A program made the position numbers and the translations under genes. A stretch of 64,000 nt of DNA. Source: Pseudoscleropodium purum. Lineage: Eukaryota > Streptophyta > Bryopsida > Hypnales > Brachytheciaceae. The stretch lies in the NCBI GenBank assembly GCA_963969395.1, contig OZ017797.1, positions 7,130,001 to 7,194,000 on the forward strand, in the 5' to 3' direction. The notes beneath the pieces are model-generated. The model was not told the DNA's origin, ran no database searches, and worked only from the letters and a program-made list of their open reading frames with translations. Shown here one piece after another: positions 36,831-51,800 of this stretch; position 1 is the stretch's first letter; every line of letters starts with the position of its first letter.

Positions 36831-39800
36831 ATGGGCAGAGGGGCGTCGCCCCTGCGAAGCGCGGTGGTGCGGGGGTCTCCCAAGAAGCCTGGTCAAGAAA
36901 ACATGGATGCCAATTGCGTGAGCTCCGGGGACTTGACGCCGACGCGGAAGCCGCTGAGCTCGATCTCGGAGGCGTGTCGCAACTCCGACGAGAATGGCGC
37001 GGATGCGCTGACGCCGAAGGGCAAGGTGGATGGCGCGACGCCGAAGGGGAAGAAGAGGGGCGGGCAGTGCCTGTTTCCTCACGTGGAGAACGGGGAAGGG
37101 ACCCCCGAGAGGCAAGGGAATGGGAAGAGCAAGAAAGCTCACAGCCGTCACCAGTCTCCCGCGAGGAGTCAGCCTGCCTCCAGGCTGCAGGACGCGAGCG
37201 CGGCCGAGCCAGGGGCGGACGTGTCGTCGGGTGGCATGGCTTTTGCTGGTGCAGGTGTTGTGGGCAAGGGGCTCCCGGAGCAACAGGGCGTGAGCAAACA
37301 GGGTTCCGAGAATGCGAATTCTCACACTCCCCGTGGGCACAGGAACGAGCGCGCACTGAAACACGGCGCGGACTCTGAGCCTGTATCGTCCGTTCGTCCG
37401 AATTGTAGTCAGAACGTTTCCGCCACTCCTGCGAAGAGCGTGACGCGCACCCTGAAGTACGGAGCAGCTCAAGGAGCTGCAGCAGCTGTTTCGTCGACGT
37501 CCCGTGCGCTTGTACCCTTGCCTGGCGGCGGGCGACATGTTTCACAGGGAACGAGCGAGCAACAATTCAACCTGGAAGAGGATCCCACGTTCTGGCTCGA
37601 CCACAACGTCCAGGTGAGTGCGGCGTTGGAAGTCTTGTGGATTCGTTGAAACTTTTTTGCGGTTGCTCAAGTGCTCCATGTCCGTTTCGTTCCCCGTTGC
37701 TTTAGTTCTGTGAGTGGCAGTGGAAATTGAGTTGTCAGGAATGAGGATGAGTTCCGAAGCCTGGCATTTCTCTGCCATTCATTGGGGTATTACTCCGTGC
37801 ACCAGTGGTGGAACCATCTCCCGGAGTCGCGTACTGCTCTCTTCAATGCGCGCCAGAGCATTGTTCTCACGATCATCAATTTGACCTAGGTTCCGAATGA
37901 ATGGTTGTCTGGTCTGTGCGACTCTTCCCTGCGGTTGTGAGTGTCTCACTGGAAATTTGGTGTCTCCAGGTTTTGATTCGAACTCGTCCCATCAGCAGCA
38001 CAGAAATGGTCTCCCAAGGGTTTAGCAAATGCTTGAAGCAAGAGAGTCCTCACACCCTCACCTGGCTGGGACCTCCGGAAACTCGGTTCACCTTTGACCA
38101 TGTAGCTGGCGAAATCATCTCCCAGGTTCGCATACACGCGTAGCTCTTTGCAGTCCCTTGCAATCGAATGTCGTCGTTCGTGGTCTTTGAATGATTCGAG
38201 CGTGGAGGATTGGCGTTACGCAGGGATGAGGGCCCTTGGACTGCCCTGACGGATGTAGGTCTCTTGTTGGTTTTCATTTTTGCAGGAGAAGCTATTCCGC
38301 GTGGCTGGGTTGCCAATGGTGGAGAATTGTATGGCGGGCTACAACAGCTGCATGTTTGCATACGGCCAGGTTGATCTTGTTTCTATGTGCACCTTCGTCG
38401 ATTTTGCAATGGATTTTGCATCGGCTGTGGAGGCTTCTGGTCGCTGGCACGTATGCGGTGTGCACTGGTATTTTTCTGCAGTTTTGGATATTGACTGATA
38501 TCGGGGCCGGTTGCTGCAGACTGGAAGTGGTAAGACCCACACCATGCTTGGGGACATCGAGCATCTCGGTGACAGACCCAGTGACAATCGGGGCATGACT
38601 CCTCGCGTGTTCGAGTACCTTTTCTCGAGAATCCAACTGGTACGTATCTTAGTGGCTTCGTGGAACGACGAGCCTCTGGGCCACCGCATCCTTTTTACGA
38701 ATGTATGAGACGTCTAGTGGATGTGGTGATCACTACGCTCCGCTGCATTGGGAAGGAGCCAGGGATGAGACGGTGTTCGTCGGACTGTGCAGGAGGAGGA
38801 ACGACGCAAGGACGAGAACCTTAAATTTTTGACCAAGTGTTCCTTCTTGGAAATCTACAACGAGCAAATTACTGATTTGCTGGAGCCTACCTCTACCAAC
38901 TTACAGGTGCTGCACCTTGACCTTGTTTTTTTATGAGATTTGCAAGAGATTTTCTTCGTTCGCGCTACATGTTGTTGAATTCTTGTGATGATATCCTGCA
39001 GATGCGAGAGGATGTACGAAAAGGGGTGTACGTGGATAATTTGACCGAGGTGGAGGTGAACAGCGTTCAAGACGTGATTCAGTTGCTTAGCCAGGTCTCT
39101 CCCATCACCTCTTTTCCAGGAACTTCTGCCCGAAGGTAGCATCGGTTGAATCTATGATTGTTTATCCAGAAGTGCTCATGGGGATCCACCGTTATCTGTC
39201 TCAGGGATCTGCGAACAGGAAAGTGGCAGCCACGAACATGAACAGAGAGTCCAGCCGCTCTCATAGCGTATTCACATGCATCATCGAAAGCAGATGGGAG
39301 CGTGACTCGATGACTAATATCCGATTCGGAAGACTGAATCTCGTTGACCTTGCTGGTTCTGAGAGGTAAGCATCTTCCCCCAACTGAGACATGTCATGGA
39401 AGTTCGCGAAACGCTTGAAATTTGCGCAATTATGGCCTGCGCTTGAAGGCATTGAAGTTCTAACGGAAGGTTGCACGGTTTCAGGCAAAAGAGCTCTGGA
39501 GCCGAAGGCGAGCGGCTGAAAGAAGCTGCCAATATCAACAAATCTCTGTCTACGCTTGGGTAAGTTTGCGTGTTCGACAGTGTGAGGCGATTTTGTGACT
39601 TTGAGTCAGCAGTGGCAGCACTGTTTTGAGAGGAGGAGTGATCTGATTGCCACTGATTTTGTGCAGGTTGGTCATTATGATTCTGGTGGATGTCGCAAAC
39701 GGCAAACAACGCCATGTTCCTTATCGAGACTCCAAGCTGACCTTCCTTCTCCAGGTAAGTTACCAGTGGTCATGTGCCACACGCAGGTCCGTCGTTGCAT

Positions 39801-42800
39801 TCATGACTCAATTTCCCAGCATTTCATGCTGGGTCGTGAAGCTTACTGAATTGAAAGAACTGGCCTGTTGAAGCGGATGAGGAAGTTGAGTACCTATGAG
39901 CCTGTGCAGGATTCACTGGGAGGAAACTCGAAGACTACAATCATAGCTACTGTCAGCCCTTCTAGCTGGTTTGTCCTTCCTATCCCCGGTTCTGAGTTTA
40001 CCTCCTACACTGTTTGTTGATGACTTTGTTCGGACGTTTGTGTGCTTGTAGGGCTAGCCCTGTTTCTCCTCTGATCCTCGTTTCTGTGGTGTGGCAGCAA
40101 TGCTCTCGAAACCTTGAGTACTCTGAAATTTGCCCAGCGAGCTAAACTCATCCGCAACACGGTGCGCCTCTTTCCCTGTTCTGACTAGCACAGCTGCACC
40201 GTAGAAGCGTTCTTTGAGAGGTTGCACTTGAAGGGTTTACGCTTTGACTGACATTGCGATGTGAACAGGCCGTGATAAATGAGGATGCGTCCGGGGACGT
40301 GAAAGCTCTTCGCGCTCAGATTCAACAGATGAAGGTGCTCGATTTTTCTTTCCCAGTCGAGTGTTGCACGTCGTGGGGTTCTTTTGTTGAGGGTTTTCGC
40401 GTTCGATGAGTCGTATCGGTGTTTGAAATTCGATTCCTTGTGATACAGGAGGAACTGGACCGCCTCCGCCGCCAAAGCATTTCAAGAATCCCACTGTCGC
40501 AGGATGATTTTAACCCAGTCCGCGGGTCGTTTGACTCCTGGGGAGATGCCCACAAGTTTTTTGGGAGCCCCCAAGTTTCCAGCAGAAAGGTAGGGGATTT
40601 CAATCTCTGAGACTGCTGAGTTTGTCCTTGAAGTTGCCGCGGATCTCTATGGCCTTGTGAGTCATCAGGGCACGGGTGTGTGAGTGAGCTGAGCCTTTGT
40701 CGTTGTTTCCAGTTGCGACAAATGGAGGCCGTCGTGGCCGGGGCGTTGAGGCGTGAGCAGGCGGCTGATGTCACCACGAAGCGGCTGGCAGCGGAGATTG
40801 AGCAACTGAGCCGCCTGGTAGGGAGTCTGTCCTCTCATCCTGTGTTTTAGGGGACCTCTAGAAGGGGAAATTCATCGTGCTGAAGCCACGAGCACTGTGC
40901 AGGTTCATCAGCGGGAGGCAGACACGCAGAGCAGCAAGATGGTCCTGCGATTTCGAGAAGACAAAATTCGAAGATTGGAGACTCTGTCGAAGGGATTGCT
41001 GTCCGTCGATTCGTATCTTGCCGACGAGAAGAAGATGTTGACGGAGGAGCTTGAACTGATGCGGGAGAAAGCGGATCGCAATCCTGAGCTGACTAGGTTC
41101 GCCATGGAGAACATTCGTCTGCTCGACCAAATTCGTAGGTACGACCTGTTCGAGTGCCGGTCGTGTCTGGTCCACTTGTACTGCTGACGACGGTTCTATG
41201 CTTTTGGACTGTGCGTGCCCGCATTGATGGGAATTTAAGGATGTAGGACTGGGGTGCGTGCAGCCTGCAGGAATTTCGCGAAGGCGGAGAGAGAGATGTG
41301 ATGCTGGAGGAGATGTCGACTTTACGAGACCAGCTTCTGGAAGCACTGGATGGGAAGATTGCGGTGGATCAAGGCCTTGTCCCTCTGACAACTCCTCAGG
41401 TGTCTTTCTCGCTGACCTTGCGATATTGGACTGGAATCTCAAAGTAACCAGAGCGTTGTGAGAGGTTGGGGAAGGCCGACTAATTCTTTTCTGTTGCTTT
41501 TCAGAAAAAGGCCCTGGCACCAGAGCTCGCCGCGGCAGCCCGTGAGAATGAGCTTCTCCGACTGGAGGTAATAATTGCTATTCTTATTGTGCCGTGCAGA
41601 TCTTTATCAGCCGAGCAGGTGTGCGCGAGTGCAGGATTGGAATTTTTGATTCTGAGGTTTTGTGTTTGTGTTTGTGTTTTTGCAGGCTGATAACTATCGA
41701 TCGGAAGTGGAGGAGCTGCGGAGCAATTTAAGTTCTTCCCTCGAAAGTTATTCGAAAATGGGAAGGTGATTTATCTTGAATGGAGCTTGTAATTCCGCAA
41801 ACTGCGCAGTGAGTTGTGGATTGATATCTTGTGAGTTCTGGTATTTTCGTACCTGAGAATCGGTGTATGCATTGTCGCCTTCCAGGCAAGTGGACGAACT
41901 TCAAGAACTGGTTGAAAAGTTGAAGGTGGAACTGGCTGCGAAGGAAGATAGCACCGTGCCGTCCAGCGTGGAAGCGCTCGAGTTGGAGAATTTTAAACAC
42001 CTGGAGCTTATTGGCGAGCTCAAATTCCAGTTGGAACAGGTACACTTGCTGTGGTCGATTGTAGATTGTACACCGGGTAACTGCCAGGTCGGGAGTGGCA
42101 GACGGGTGCTAACAGATGGAGGCGCATCGTGTGGATCGTTTTGCAGAGTGCCGAGAAGTCGAAGTTGCAGGCGAGTGTCCGTGAGCAACTGGATCTGCAG
42201 TTGAAGGATTCGTTACTGGAGGCAGAAAACCTGCGGTCTGAGCTGGAGGTGCGCAAAGTTCAACCGTTGGCTTTGAAATGCGCATGTTGCGTTGGTGTGT
42301 GTTTGTCAATCCCGTCGGGTTCGCGCAACCAGTAGGTCGATCCTCACTGGATTGGATTGACTTTTTTTATTTTATTTCCTGGGTGCAGGCGACGAAAGAG
42401 GCGTTCGAATCAGCGCGGGCTCTGACGAAGAAACTTCAGAGCAAAGAGGCTGCTCTGGTTGGCGTCCAGGTACATTTTCCGCTCGACGTCGTTGATGTTT
42501 TGAGCAACAAGTGTGTGGTTTAATTTTGCGCTTGGAACTGACTGGCATTTACTGATATGGGATCGTGCCGTTTTGTTGCGTGCCCCAGTATGCAGCAGCC
42601 GTGAAGCAAATCCGACTGGAGACGGAGGAGATGGCAGTGCAACAGAGTCAGTCCTTGACAAACATCCAAGAAATGGCTGTTCTATTTCGCATGAAGGAGA
42701 CCGAGCTGAGAACTCAGCTTGATGACGCCCAGCATATGATTGAGAAGCTCTCGGCGAAGGAAGAGGAGCGGAAGTCATGCCAGTTGGTTAGTGCGCCAAA

Positions 42801-45800
42801 CAGTGTGCGAGCGGAAGACGGCTCGTTCGAACGACTCCAGAAAGCCCAAGAAATCGAGATGCGCCATGCAGAAGAAGTGATGCAACTCCAGTTGGAGCTG
42901 GAGTCGCTTGAGGCAGTCCTTGACGAGGAACGAGCCCAGAAGAAGGAGCTGGAGGAAAAGCTTGGTCAGTTTGAAACGTCGGGAGCACCCCGACCCGATT
43001 GCGCACGAGAGGAGGAACCCACATCCCAAGAGCTGGAGATGACGTCGGCCGTCCATGACGAGGAGAGGTCCCTCGGGCGGGAACTCGAGGCGAAGGTGGC
43101 GAGGCTAACAGATCAGTTGCAAGAGGCTGAAGAGATGATCTCGAATTTGAAGGCGGCTGGCGAGGTGAGAGAGACTACGTACTTCGATGCCGTGTCCAGG
43201 CTGCAGTTGTATTCTCCAGATCAGAAGTCGACACGTCTGAGCGAGCAGCTGGATCAAGACAAGGTTGTGATGGAAGCCTTGGAGAATCAACACCTGTATT
43301 CGATCCGGGAGTTCGATGCATTGCAAGGCGAGCACTCGAAGGCGTTGGAGAAGCTGAAGAGAAGGGAAGAGAGGGAGCGGATCTTGAGGAGAAGGATCGA
43401 TCGCCTGGAACGTGAATTAGTGAAGGAGCAGGAGGTCCGTGAGTTAGAACGAGAGTATGCTGATCTGGAGGATGGAGGCGCGGTGGACGAGGCGGAGAGG
43501 CTGGTTCTTGAGCAGAAGCTGGAGAACGCAAAGCGGGAGCTCGAAGTTACCCGCAGAGAAAATCTGAAACTGAAGGAAGAAGAGTCTGAGAAAGACCTCA
43601 CGCGGTGTCAGGCGGAATCCGAAACTGTCCTAGCTATCACCTCCATGCAGGCAGAGCTTGTGGACTTGAGAGCCGAAGCCGAAGTATCAGATAGAGAGCT
43701 TGCAGCTGCGAAGGGAGCTGTGTCTGAGCTTACAAGTGAGCTTGATAGTATGAGGATGATGCTGAGTGATGTGAAAGATGAGAACTTGCACGTGATTGAG
43801 AAGTACGAGTCCATGTTGGGAGTGAAGGACTCTGAGATCGAAGCTTTGCGAAGGGATCGGCAGAGTGCCACTGTGGAGCTGGTAGATTATCTTGCCGAGG
43901 GCGATCAAGCCCTCAACAAAGCCTGGTTGGAGATGGAGCAGATATCCTGCGGGTACATGCCTTTTTCAGCAAGGTCTAGCCGGGACAGTATGCAGCATTC
44001 CAGGACGAACGAGAAAAGGAAAGCTGTGGAACAACTGAAACAACAATTGCAGCATGCTCAGGAGCTGGCGAAGGACGCGGAGGGCAGAGTTCGAGTGTTG
44101 AGTGAGACAGCGTTTGCAATGTCTTCGGACCCAACCCCGGAGACCCCGCTAGAAGTCCACCGTCTGAGAACACAAGCTGCTGAGGCCCTGGATGTTCTTC
44201 AGGCCGAGGTGGACTCTTCCAGGCAGAAATTTATGGAGTTGGGGAGAAATTCCACGGTGATGTCAGCGGTGATAGCGTGGCTGTCAAAGTCAGTTGAAGC
44301 GAAGGAGATAGCAGAAAGCACTGCCCGCGCCGAGCTGAGGGAAGCAGAAGTTGTCATCAACGAGAAGGAGCGTCTGCTCTCAGGATTGCGGGACGCTCAG
44401 GTGTCTGACCAGTCTTTGCTGAGAGAGTGCGAAGAAGAAGTGAGGCAACTCTCCGAACATCTGGAGGAAACGAAGAGAATGGCCGGTGAAGAAGAAGCAG
44501 CTGTAGCACATCTGGGAAGTGAAGTGGCCAGACTTCAATCGGCACTGGAAGCTCTGGAAACTGAGAGGAAGCTGCTCGTTGAATCGAAGGAGAAGGTCGA
44601 AAGCGAGGCATCGGAAACTTGCTCCGCCATGAATGACCTGAAGGAGGAGCTTGCTATGAGTCGTTCTCTACTGAAGGAAGCTGAAGATAAAGCTGTTGAA
44701 GCCGCTGCGGCCCATCAAAGCCTGGCTATCGTGAAAGAAGAGTGGGAAGTAGAGAAGGCAGGTCTGGAAAGCGATTTGCGGCGCTTGGAAAAAGAAAAGT
44801 CCTCCCTGGAAGCGGAGATGGAGGCATTGAGAGTGGAGCTGGAGCAGGTGCAGGCCCGGTCTGATCAACTGAGCACTCTGGTAAGTGATTCGCCTTGGGA
44901 TAATTGCGAGATGTTGCGTGACTGAGCAGTGCAATTTGGGACTAAGCTCAGTGTGTTTTCACTTCTGTTTCCAGGTCCTCGAAAAGGAGGTCGAGGTTGC
45001 GGCACTTGCAGAGGAGAGCAAGCGTGTGTCGTGCATGAGTGTTGCGAAGGAGGAGGAGCAGCTGGCCGCCCATGAGACGGCACTTGAGCTGCTGAGGTCG
45101 GAGCTGCGACAGAAAGAGTCCCTCTTGAAGCAGGCAGAAAGCGATCATCTTGAATCTGTTGGAGCTTCAGAGGCACGCGAGAATGAGCGCGAGCGTGAAA
45201 TCGCTGAGTTGAAAGAGCGGAGCGAGACTCTCTCTGGCACGAGTGCGAAGAAGGAAGAAGAGCTGGATGAGAGCAGGAGGGAATTGGAGATTCTTCAAAC
45301 AGAATTGCAGAGGAAGCAAGTGCTTCTAGAAGAAGCAGAGACCAAGCTAATCCAGGCAGGGCAAGCTTCCGAGCAACTCATGAAGGAGAAGGACGAGCAC
45401 ATAGCGCTGCTGAAAGAGGAGAGCGAGCGGATGTCCTGCATGAGCGTTCAGAAAGAGGATGGTGAGTTAGCTGAGATGAGGAGAAAGCTTGAGTCGTTGC
45501 AAGGTGAGATTCGGGCGAAGGAGAGGACCTTGGAAGAAGTGGAGAAGCAGCTCTCTGAGTCGGTCCAAGCTTCTCAAGCGCTTGGTGAGGAAAAGGACGA
45601 AGCAATCTGTGAGCTGAATGCAGAGGTGAATAGGTTATCATCCATGTATGCTGAAAACAGCGGGGAGCTGTCTCGACTTCGCGAAGAGCTGCAGGCAATT
45701 CAAGCCGAATTGGAGAGCCGAGAAGTTCTTCTGCAGGAATCCCAGACCCGGGTCATTGAGGCTGATGCGGCCCTGGAGAAACTGGCAGGGGAGAAAGAGG

Positions 45801-48800
45801 CAATCCAATCGGAGTTGGAGAGCAGAGAGTCAGTTCTGGAGGATTTCCGGTCCCGTATGGTCGAGGCAGACGCGGCCTTGGAGGCAGTTGCTGGGGAGAA
45901 GGCTTTTCTTGAATCCCGGCTGGAGAGTGCCTCGATAGACTCCAGCGTGTCCGCTTCAAGGCTTTGTGAAGCCGAGGAGGCCCAATCCGTTCTGCAGGAG
46001 AAGGTCGCTGTGATGGAGGCCCGGATCGTGGAATATGAGGATAGGGAGCAGTCTTTGATGATGGAGTTGGAGGAGCTGTCCACTGCCCGGAATATGAGCG
46101 AGGAAGACGTGATTCACTTGCAGAACGAAGTGGTGGAGCTGAGGAGAGAGCGCGACAGTCTGAACTTGGAGGTCTCAACGATGGATGCGCAATCAGCAAT
46201 CAGCGAGAGACTGCAATTTATCCAGTCGATGTGTACGGACACTGACGACCGAATCTCCTCCATGCAGTCGGAGATAGAGGACTTGACGTCAGCGAAGGAA
46301 GCTTTGGAGACTGAAGTTCGGTCGATCGAAGCTAGGGCCGTCCAGCTATCTCTGGCGCTGGGCGAGAGAGAAGAGAGCCTGGCAGCTGCTCGTGAGGATC
46401 TGGAACGCGTGCAGATGGATCTGATGGATGTCACCGAACGCGCCTCCGCACCACGCGAAGAATTGACGGCTGCCAAATTTAAGCTCCAGGCCGCTGAGGA
46501 GAACATCGACAGCATGAGCAAGAGTATCGATGAGTTGAAGAAATCCAGAGCTGACAAGGAGGAAGAGCATGTTTTCCTCCAAGAGCGCTTGGAGAAAGCG
46601 AGAGTGAACCGGATGGAAGCCCAGGGGAAGCTGGATGCGCTGATTGTGGTGATGCACGAATTTTCAAGGTCGGAAGAGAGTTGGGGCCATGAAAGGGATA
46701 TTATCGTATCGGAGATCGAAGCGATGAGGTCCCAACTGACAGAAAAGGGAGGCGAGGTGGCGGCACTGCAAGAAGAAAAAAGTTCTCTTGAGAACCGGCT
46801 CCGGGGTGTAGTTGCCGAGAAGGATGCCGCATTGGCAAGTATTGCATCGTTGACGAATCGAAGCGATAATTTGGAAGCCGGCGGTAAATGTGCAGGCAAG
46901 GATGCTTCCTCCGTGAGTGACGAGGTGGAATTGGCCAAAGCTCGGGCCGCGTTAGCTGGCGCGGAGGAGAAGGTGAAGCTATTGGTGGACGCCAATGCTA
47001 CCATGACCGTGGAGTGGGAAGGGGAGAGATCGAGGTTGAATGCAGACAAAGAACTGCTGCAATTAGAGATTTCTCGACTGGAGAAACCTGTGGATAGCGT
47101 CTCGGACGAGAAGAGGTCCAGCTCAGAGGATGGTGAAAGCGGAAAGGACCATGTTATGGATGAGCTGAAGCAGGTAGTGAAGAGCACCAGCGCCGAGTGC
47201 GAAAAGTTGCGTTGTAAACTTCGAGAGCGGGACAACACAATTTTGTCCGTGAAGCTGCAATTGGAGGAAGCCATGGTGCACTACAAGGAGACGGAGATCG
47301 AAATGGAGAAGACGATCAGAGAGAAAGATGAAGCCATTTCCCGAATCGTGGAACTGGAAGCCGAGGTGACGGATGCCGAAGAGGAGATCATTAGGCGTCG
47401 GGAGCAAGTGGAGACGTTCGAGCTCGAGTTGGAGAATGTCGTGGTGAGGTTGACGGACTCTGAAGCTCAATGGAGGTCACAGAGAGAGCAGCTAGAGAAT
47501 GAGAGAGATGATGCCCGGGCGGAGGCCATCGAGGTAGAGTGCGAATTGAGGGAGCAGCTAAAGCGTGAAAGAGATGCCGCTCGGGCAGAGGCCGATGAGT
47601 ATGCTGCAGTGAGAAAGAGGATAGATGAAACTCGGAATGCATCTGCAAAGGACAAAGATTGTGGACAGGAGAGTTGTAGAGAAGCGGAGGAGTGCGTGAG
47701 CCTGTCTTTGGAAAGCATAGCCGCTTTTGCTTTGGCGCAGGAGGAAGTTGATCTCACGAAGAGCCACTGTGAGAAAGAGATGGAGACTTTGGCCGTGGAC
47801 ATGAAATCCCTGAGAGCGGATCTAAGCGGTAGCTTCTTTGAGTTTCCTGTAGTTGCAATTCAAGAAGACGTGAAGTCTATCATTGAAGCGCACAGATCTG
47901 AAATCTCTAGCTTCGCTCTGAAGGTGGAAGCCTTGGAAAGCGTTGTAGCGGAGAGCACGAGTAAAATCTCAACGCTAGAGGCCGCGCTAGAGAATGCACA
48001 GGAAATTCGGCATAAGTCTTTAGAAGAGGGGCAGTGTGTCGATTCGGTAAACTCTGAGCAGGCAGCTGATCTAGCATCTGCTTGTGCAGATCTTGAAAAC
48101 ACTAGGGTGGAGCTTGAGATGTCTGAAGCTGCCGTGTCTCAACTCCTAGCCGCGGTGAGTGAGAGAGATGCTACTTTGTCCGTTTTAGAGTCAGCAATGA
48201 AAGAAACGCAAGAACGTTTGGCCGAGATTGAGGCGGAACACGAGGCCAATCGACAGGAGGCCGATGCCGCGAAGCTGGTACTGATCGATGTGGATCAGTT
48301 GCGCAGTCAGGTACTCGGTCTTCAAAGGCAGGTGGCACAGAAGGAGGAACTCATCAAAGGCTTTGAATACGACATCAATCTCCTGGAAGAGACGGGAACC
48401 GTGGAGGCTGAGAGCGCGGCAAGGAGCATCGGTCAGCTTCAGAAGGAATTAGATGAGAAGAGTGAGGAGTTGAGAATGTTGCACGAGCGGACTGCCACTC
48501 TCGAGTCGGAACTGCGTGAAAAACTTGAAGACGGCATTGCCAGTGACGCTGTGAACGCGACAGAAGCTGCGGTGGAGAACGCAAATTTGCGTGCGAAAGT
48601 TGCTGGGCTGGAGGCTCGTTTGGAGTCGCTGGACGCACTGGCCAAGGAACGAGAATTTGTTGTGATGTCACTGAAGTCGGAGCTGGAAACAGCTCGATCA
48701 GAACGCGAGGCGGATGCTACCAAAGCCCGCCAGGTAACTACAGTGGTTCGCATGTGCGCTCTCTCCCTTCACCCTGCCCTTCCATTCATCTAATCTGATC

Positions 48801-51800
48801 AAATGTAATCAGGTACGTTTGAAGCGCATCCTTGTAGTCTCGGGAGAATGCTATGCGAGTGGTCCATGTTGAAGGAGCTAGGATCTGACGGTGTTTTGAC
48901 CGTGGAATGCAGTCTGCAGCGGTTTTCCAGACCAATGCTGAAAGCAGGGCGGAGGAGATGATGGCCAACGAGCAGCGATTGAAGACGAGGATTTCCGGCC
49001 TTGAGGATCAAGTGAGCCGTTCGTCTTTTCTGGAAACTTCCAGTCGTTTGTCGTGAAGCATCCTGTCAATTTCGAGGACCAGAATCTAACACGAAGTTTT
49101 TGACAGGTGACTGGGCTTGAGAAGAAAGTGGAGGAGCAGTATGAATTGCGAGAGCAAGTCGAGAAGGAACTCAGAAAATCGAGGCAGCTTGGGTCGACGT
49201 TCTCGGCATTGGAGTCCAGAGAAGCACAACCTGCGAAGCAGTCTTTGGAAAGGTATGGGTCTGCGCGTGTGTGTGCACCAGTGTTGCTGGCCGGGTTGGG
49301 CATTTGTTTGGTGTCGAAAGTGGAGTCGTGAAGCTCGACTGATCCTGATTTTTGTATTTGAATCATTTTAGGAAGCTAAGAGTGGTGGAAGCGGAGCTAT
49401 CAATGGCGCATCAAAGACTAGAGAATCTGCAATCGCAATGTGACGAGAAGGATAGACAGGTAAGAGCACTAGCGAAGTGACGCGGTTTTGTAGCAGCAGT
49501 TTTATTGCAGACGTTATAGGAGCCCTCTCGGTTTTGGGGCGATATTTAGTGGAGACCGTCACATGTGCTCCCCGCCTCCGAATCCGTGCTGACGATGCGA
49601 GAGTGATGGTAACTACTGTGCAGATCAAGTCTCTGAACGGCCATATCAACGAAGTGACATTAGCAGCTGGACGGCAGACGACCGAAAGTCAGCAGAAGGT
49701 GCGGTCCATTATCTCTCAATAGCTAGATGACCCGTGAAAGGGCGTCAAACGTGTCTGAGTACTTCGTTAGCATTGGTTCCCTTGAGAGTAGGGATGATGA
49801 CACTCGGTGTTGTTGTCCTAGTTTGGTCTGAAACAGCTGTGGTGTATCTCACGACTGACATTGTTTTACACAGGTGAAGGGACTGGAGGCTTTGCTAGAG
49901 AACGGCAGTGGCAAGTCTCTAGCCAGAACATCTAGTGTGGGACCATTCGTGGACTTCAGAAACGCAGACGCCGCCGCTAGGCGCCGAATCGAGGAGCTTG
50001 AAGCTCTTGCCGCAGGGCGCCTGAAGGAAGTGAGTGGCAGCCCTTGCGAGCCGTGCTTTGACTGCCCATGATTTCCGATTTCTTTGGTGGAGTGGGTTTT
50101 CTTGCGGGAGCTCACGTGGAACTTGGTGCGTGGGTGGATGCAGGTGTACGGTTTGAATGCGAAAGTTGCCGAGCTTGAGAGTGATTTGCACGACGTGGTT
50201 CGTGGATTGGTTCGCTGCAATCTGGATGTTCAGAATATGAAGGTGAATCTCTCGACAGTCTGTGTCAACTTTGCCGTGGACGATGATGTATGTTGAGTTG
50301 ACTGCAGGTGGGAATCTTCTAACGTTTGTGCGTCGGATGTGAGCAGTTGAACCATCCACAAGTGAAGGAGATTGTAGCCACTGTTCGGCGACAGAGCATC
50401 GAGAACCAGAGACCGGTTAGTTCCTGTCAAGTTTGTGCGTTTTAGCTCACGTGCGGTGACTTGTTCGTCGAGGCGGGACGTTTGCTTCATTTTCTTACCT
50501 TCACAGCATGGCACTTGGCAGGATACTGTCCAAGATGCTGAATTGGAAAGATTGCGGACGAAGCTGAACGAGTTTATCGGCGAGAGAGACAGGTACCATC
50601 ATTCAATTGTTGGGTTTTTAAGACTAGCGGCCGTATGAATCTGGCTTGAGAGGTAGCCTACCGTTGGGTGACCCAACACATGGGTCGAAGCCACTTATTT
50701 CCTAATCTGATTGACAGCTTCCCTTTTTCAACAGCTGGCTAGAGGAAATTACAAGACAGCAGGCCGAGATTGTTGCTGCTCGTGCCTCTGCGGAGAAGAT
50801 GCGTTTCCGCGACGATACCTTGACAGCGGAGAATGAGAAACTCAAGGTATTTACGTTTTCATGCGGATTTGTGTGTGCTGTAGATTTTCTTCGGGACACC
50901 GTATTGCCGTTTGGTTGTTGATGACCGCCAGCATTTTACTGAAATTCTTTTTCGATGGTGCAGACTCAAGGTGCAGGGCTTCAGAAACGGTTGGGAGAAT
51001 TGGAGCAAGAAATCAAGAAGCTATCTGGGCAGCAGAACCTTCAGCAACGGATTCATCACCATGCTAAGATCAAGGTATTGCGCACTATCGGGTTGGAGAG
51101 TTTGTCTTGCCGGGTTATGCATTTAAGTTATTGTGCGACTCGACTTGATCATCATTCCGGTTACTGACGGTCGCCCTGCTCGCAGGACGAGAACAATTCG
51201 CTGAGGCTGCAGGTGGAGGACCTGAGCACGAAGATGAGACGTGCGGAAATGATGTTTGGGCGAGTTAAAGGTGAGCTTGAGCGTTACAGGATAGCGGCAG
51301 GCAAAACTCCGTTCCCTAATATCGACGAAGAGCAGCGACTCCGAAGCAAATTGCAGGTACTGTGGTGTGGGAGAGGCAGAATTGGTTGTTTCGAGTTAAT
51401 TGTGAAGTCTGGCCGAGTGACGCACAAGGCCGAGGAATCACGCTCAGTGAGCAGAGGTGGAAAGTTAAAGATGAACTTAGCGGTTTCCGGAGGACCAAGG
51501 ACTGACTGTTATCGCTTGACTGTGTGAAACAGGAAGCTGAGGAAAGTAAGATCCAGCTCGCGCAGCAGTTTATCACGCTGAGTAATGCGATTCAGAAGGT
51601 ACCGGGTGGTCGCATCTCGTCGAAGTTTGTGTTTGGACATGGCGGTCGTTTTCATCGGTTGATACTAATTGAGTGCCTTGTATGTGAACAGGCAGCAGGC
51701 AGCGCGAACTCCGTGAGGCAAGTTGATGAGTCTGCTGCAATGGATGCAGTCCGGCAGTTGGAGTCACGGCTACGAACTGCAGAAGACGAAGTGTCTGAAT

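Noticed and set aside
36675..37538. 287-codon minus-strand open frame opposite kinesin exon 1
   Set aside because: GC-rich DNA lacks stop codons by chance. The plus-strand exon joins in phase to the motor domain.
46114..47274. 386-codon minus-strand open frame (and its mirror at 60361-61521)
   Set aside because: It is the antisense of the kinesin coiled-coil exon. Glu/Lys/Leu-rich codons give Ser/Phe/Leu-rich reverse frames, and the sense frame has splice-consistent homology.
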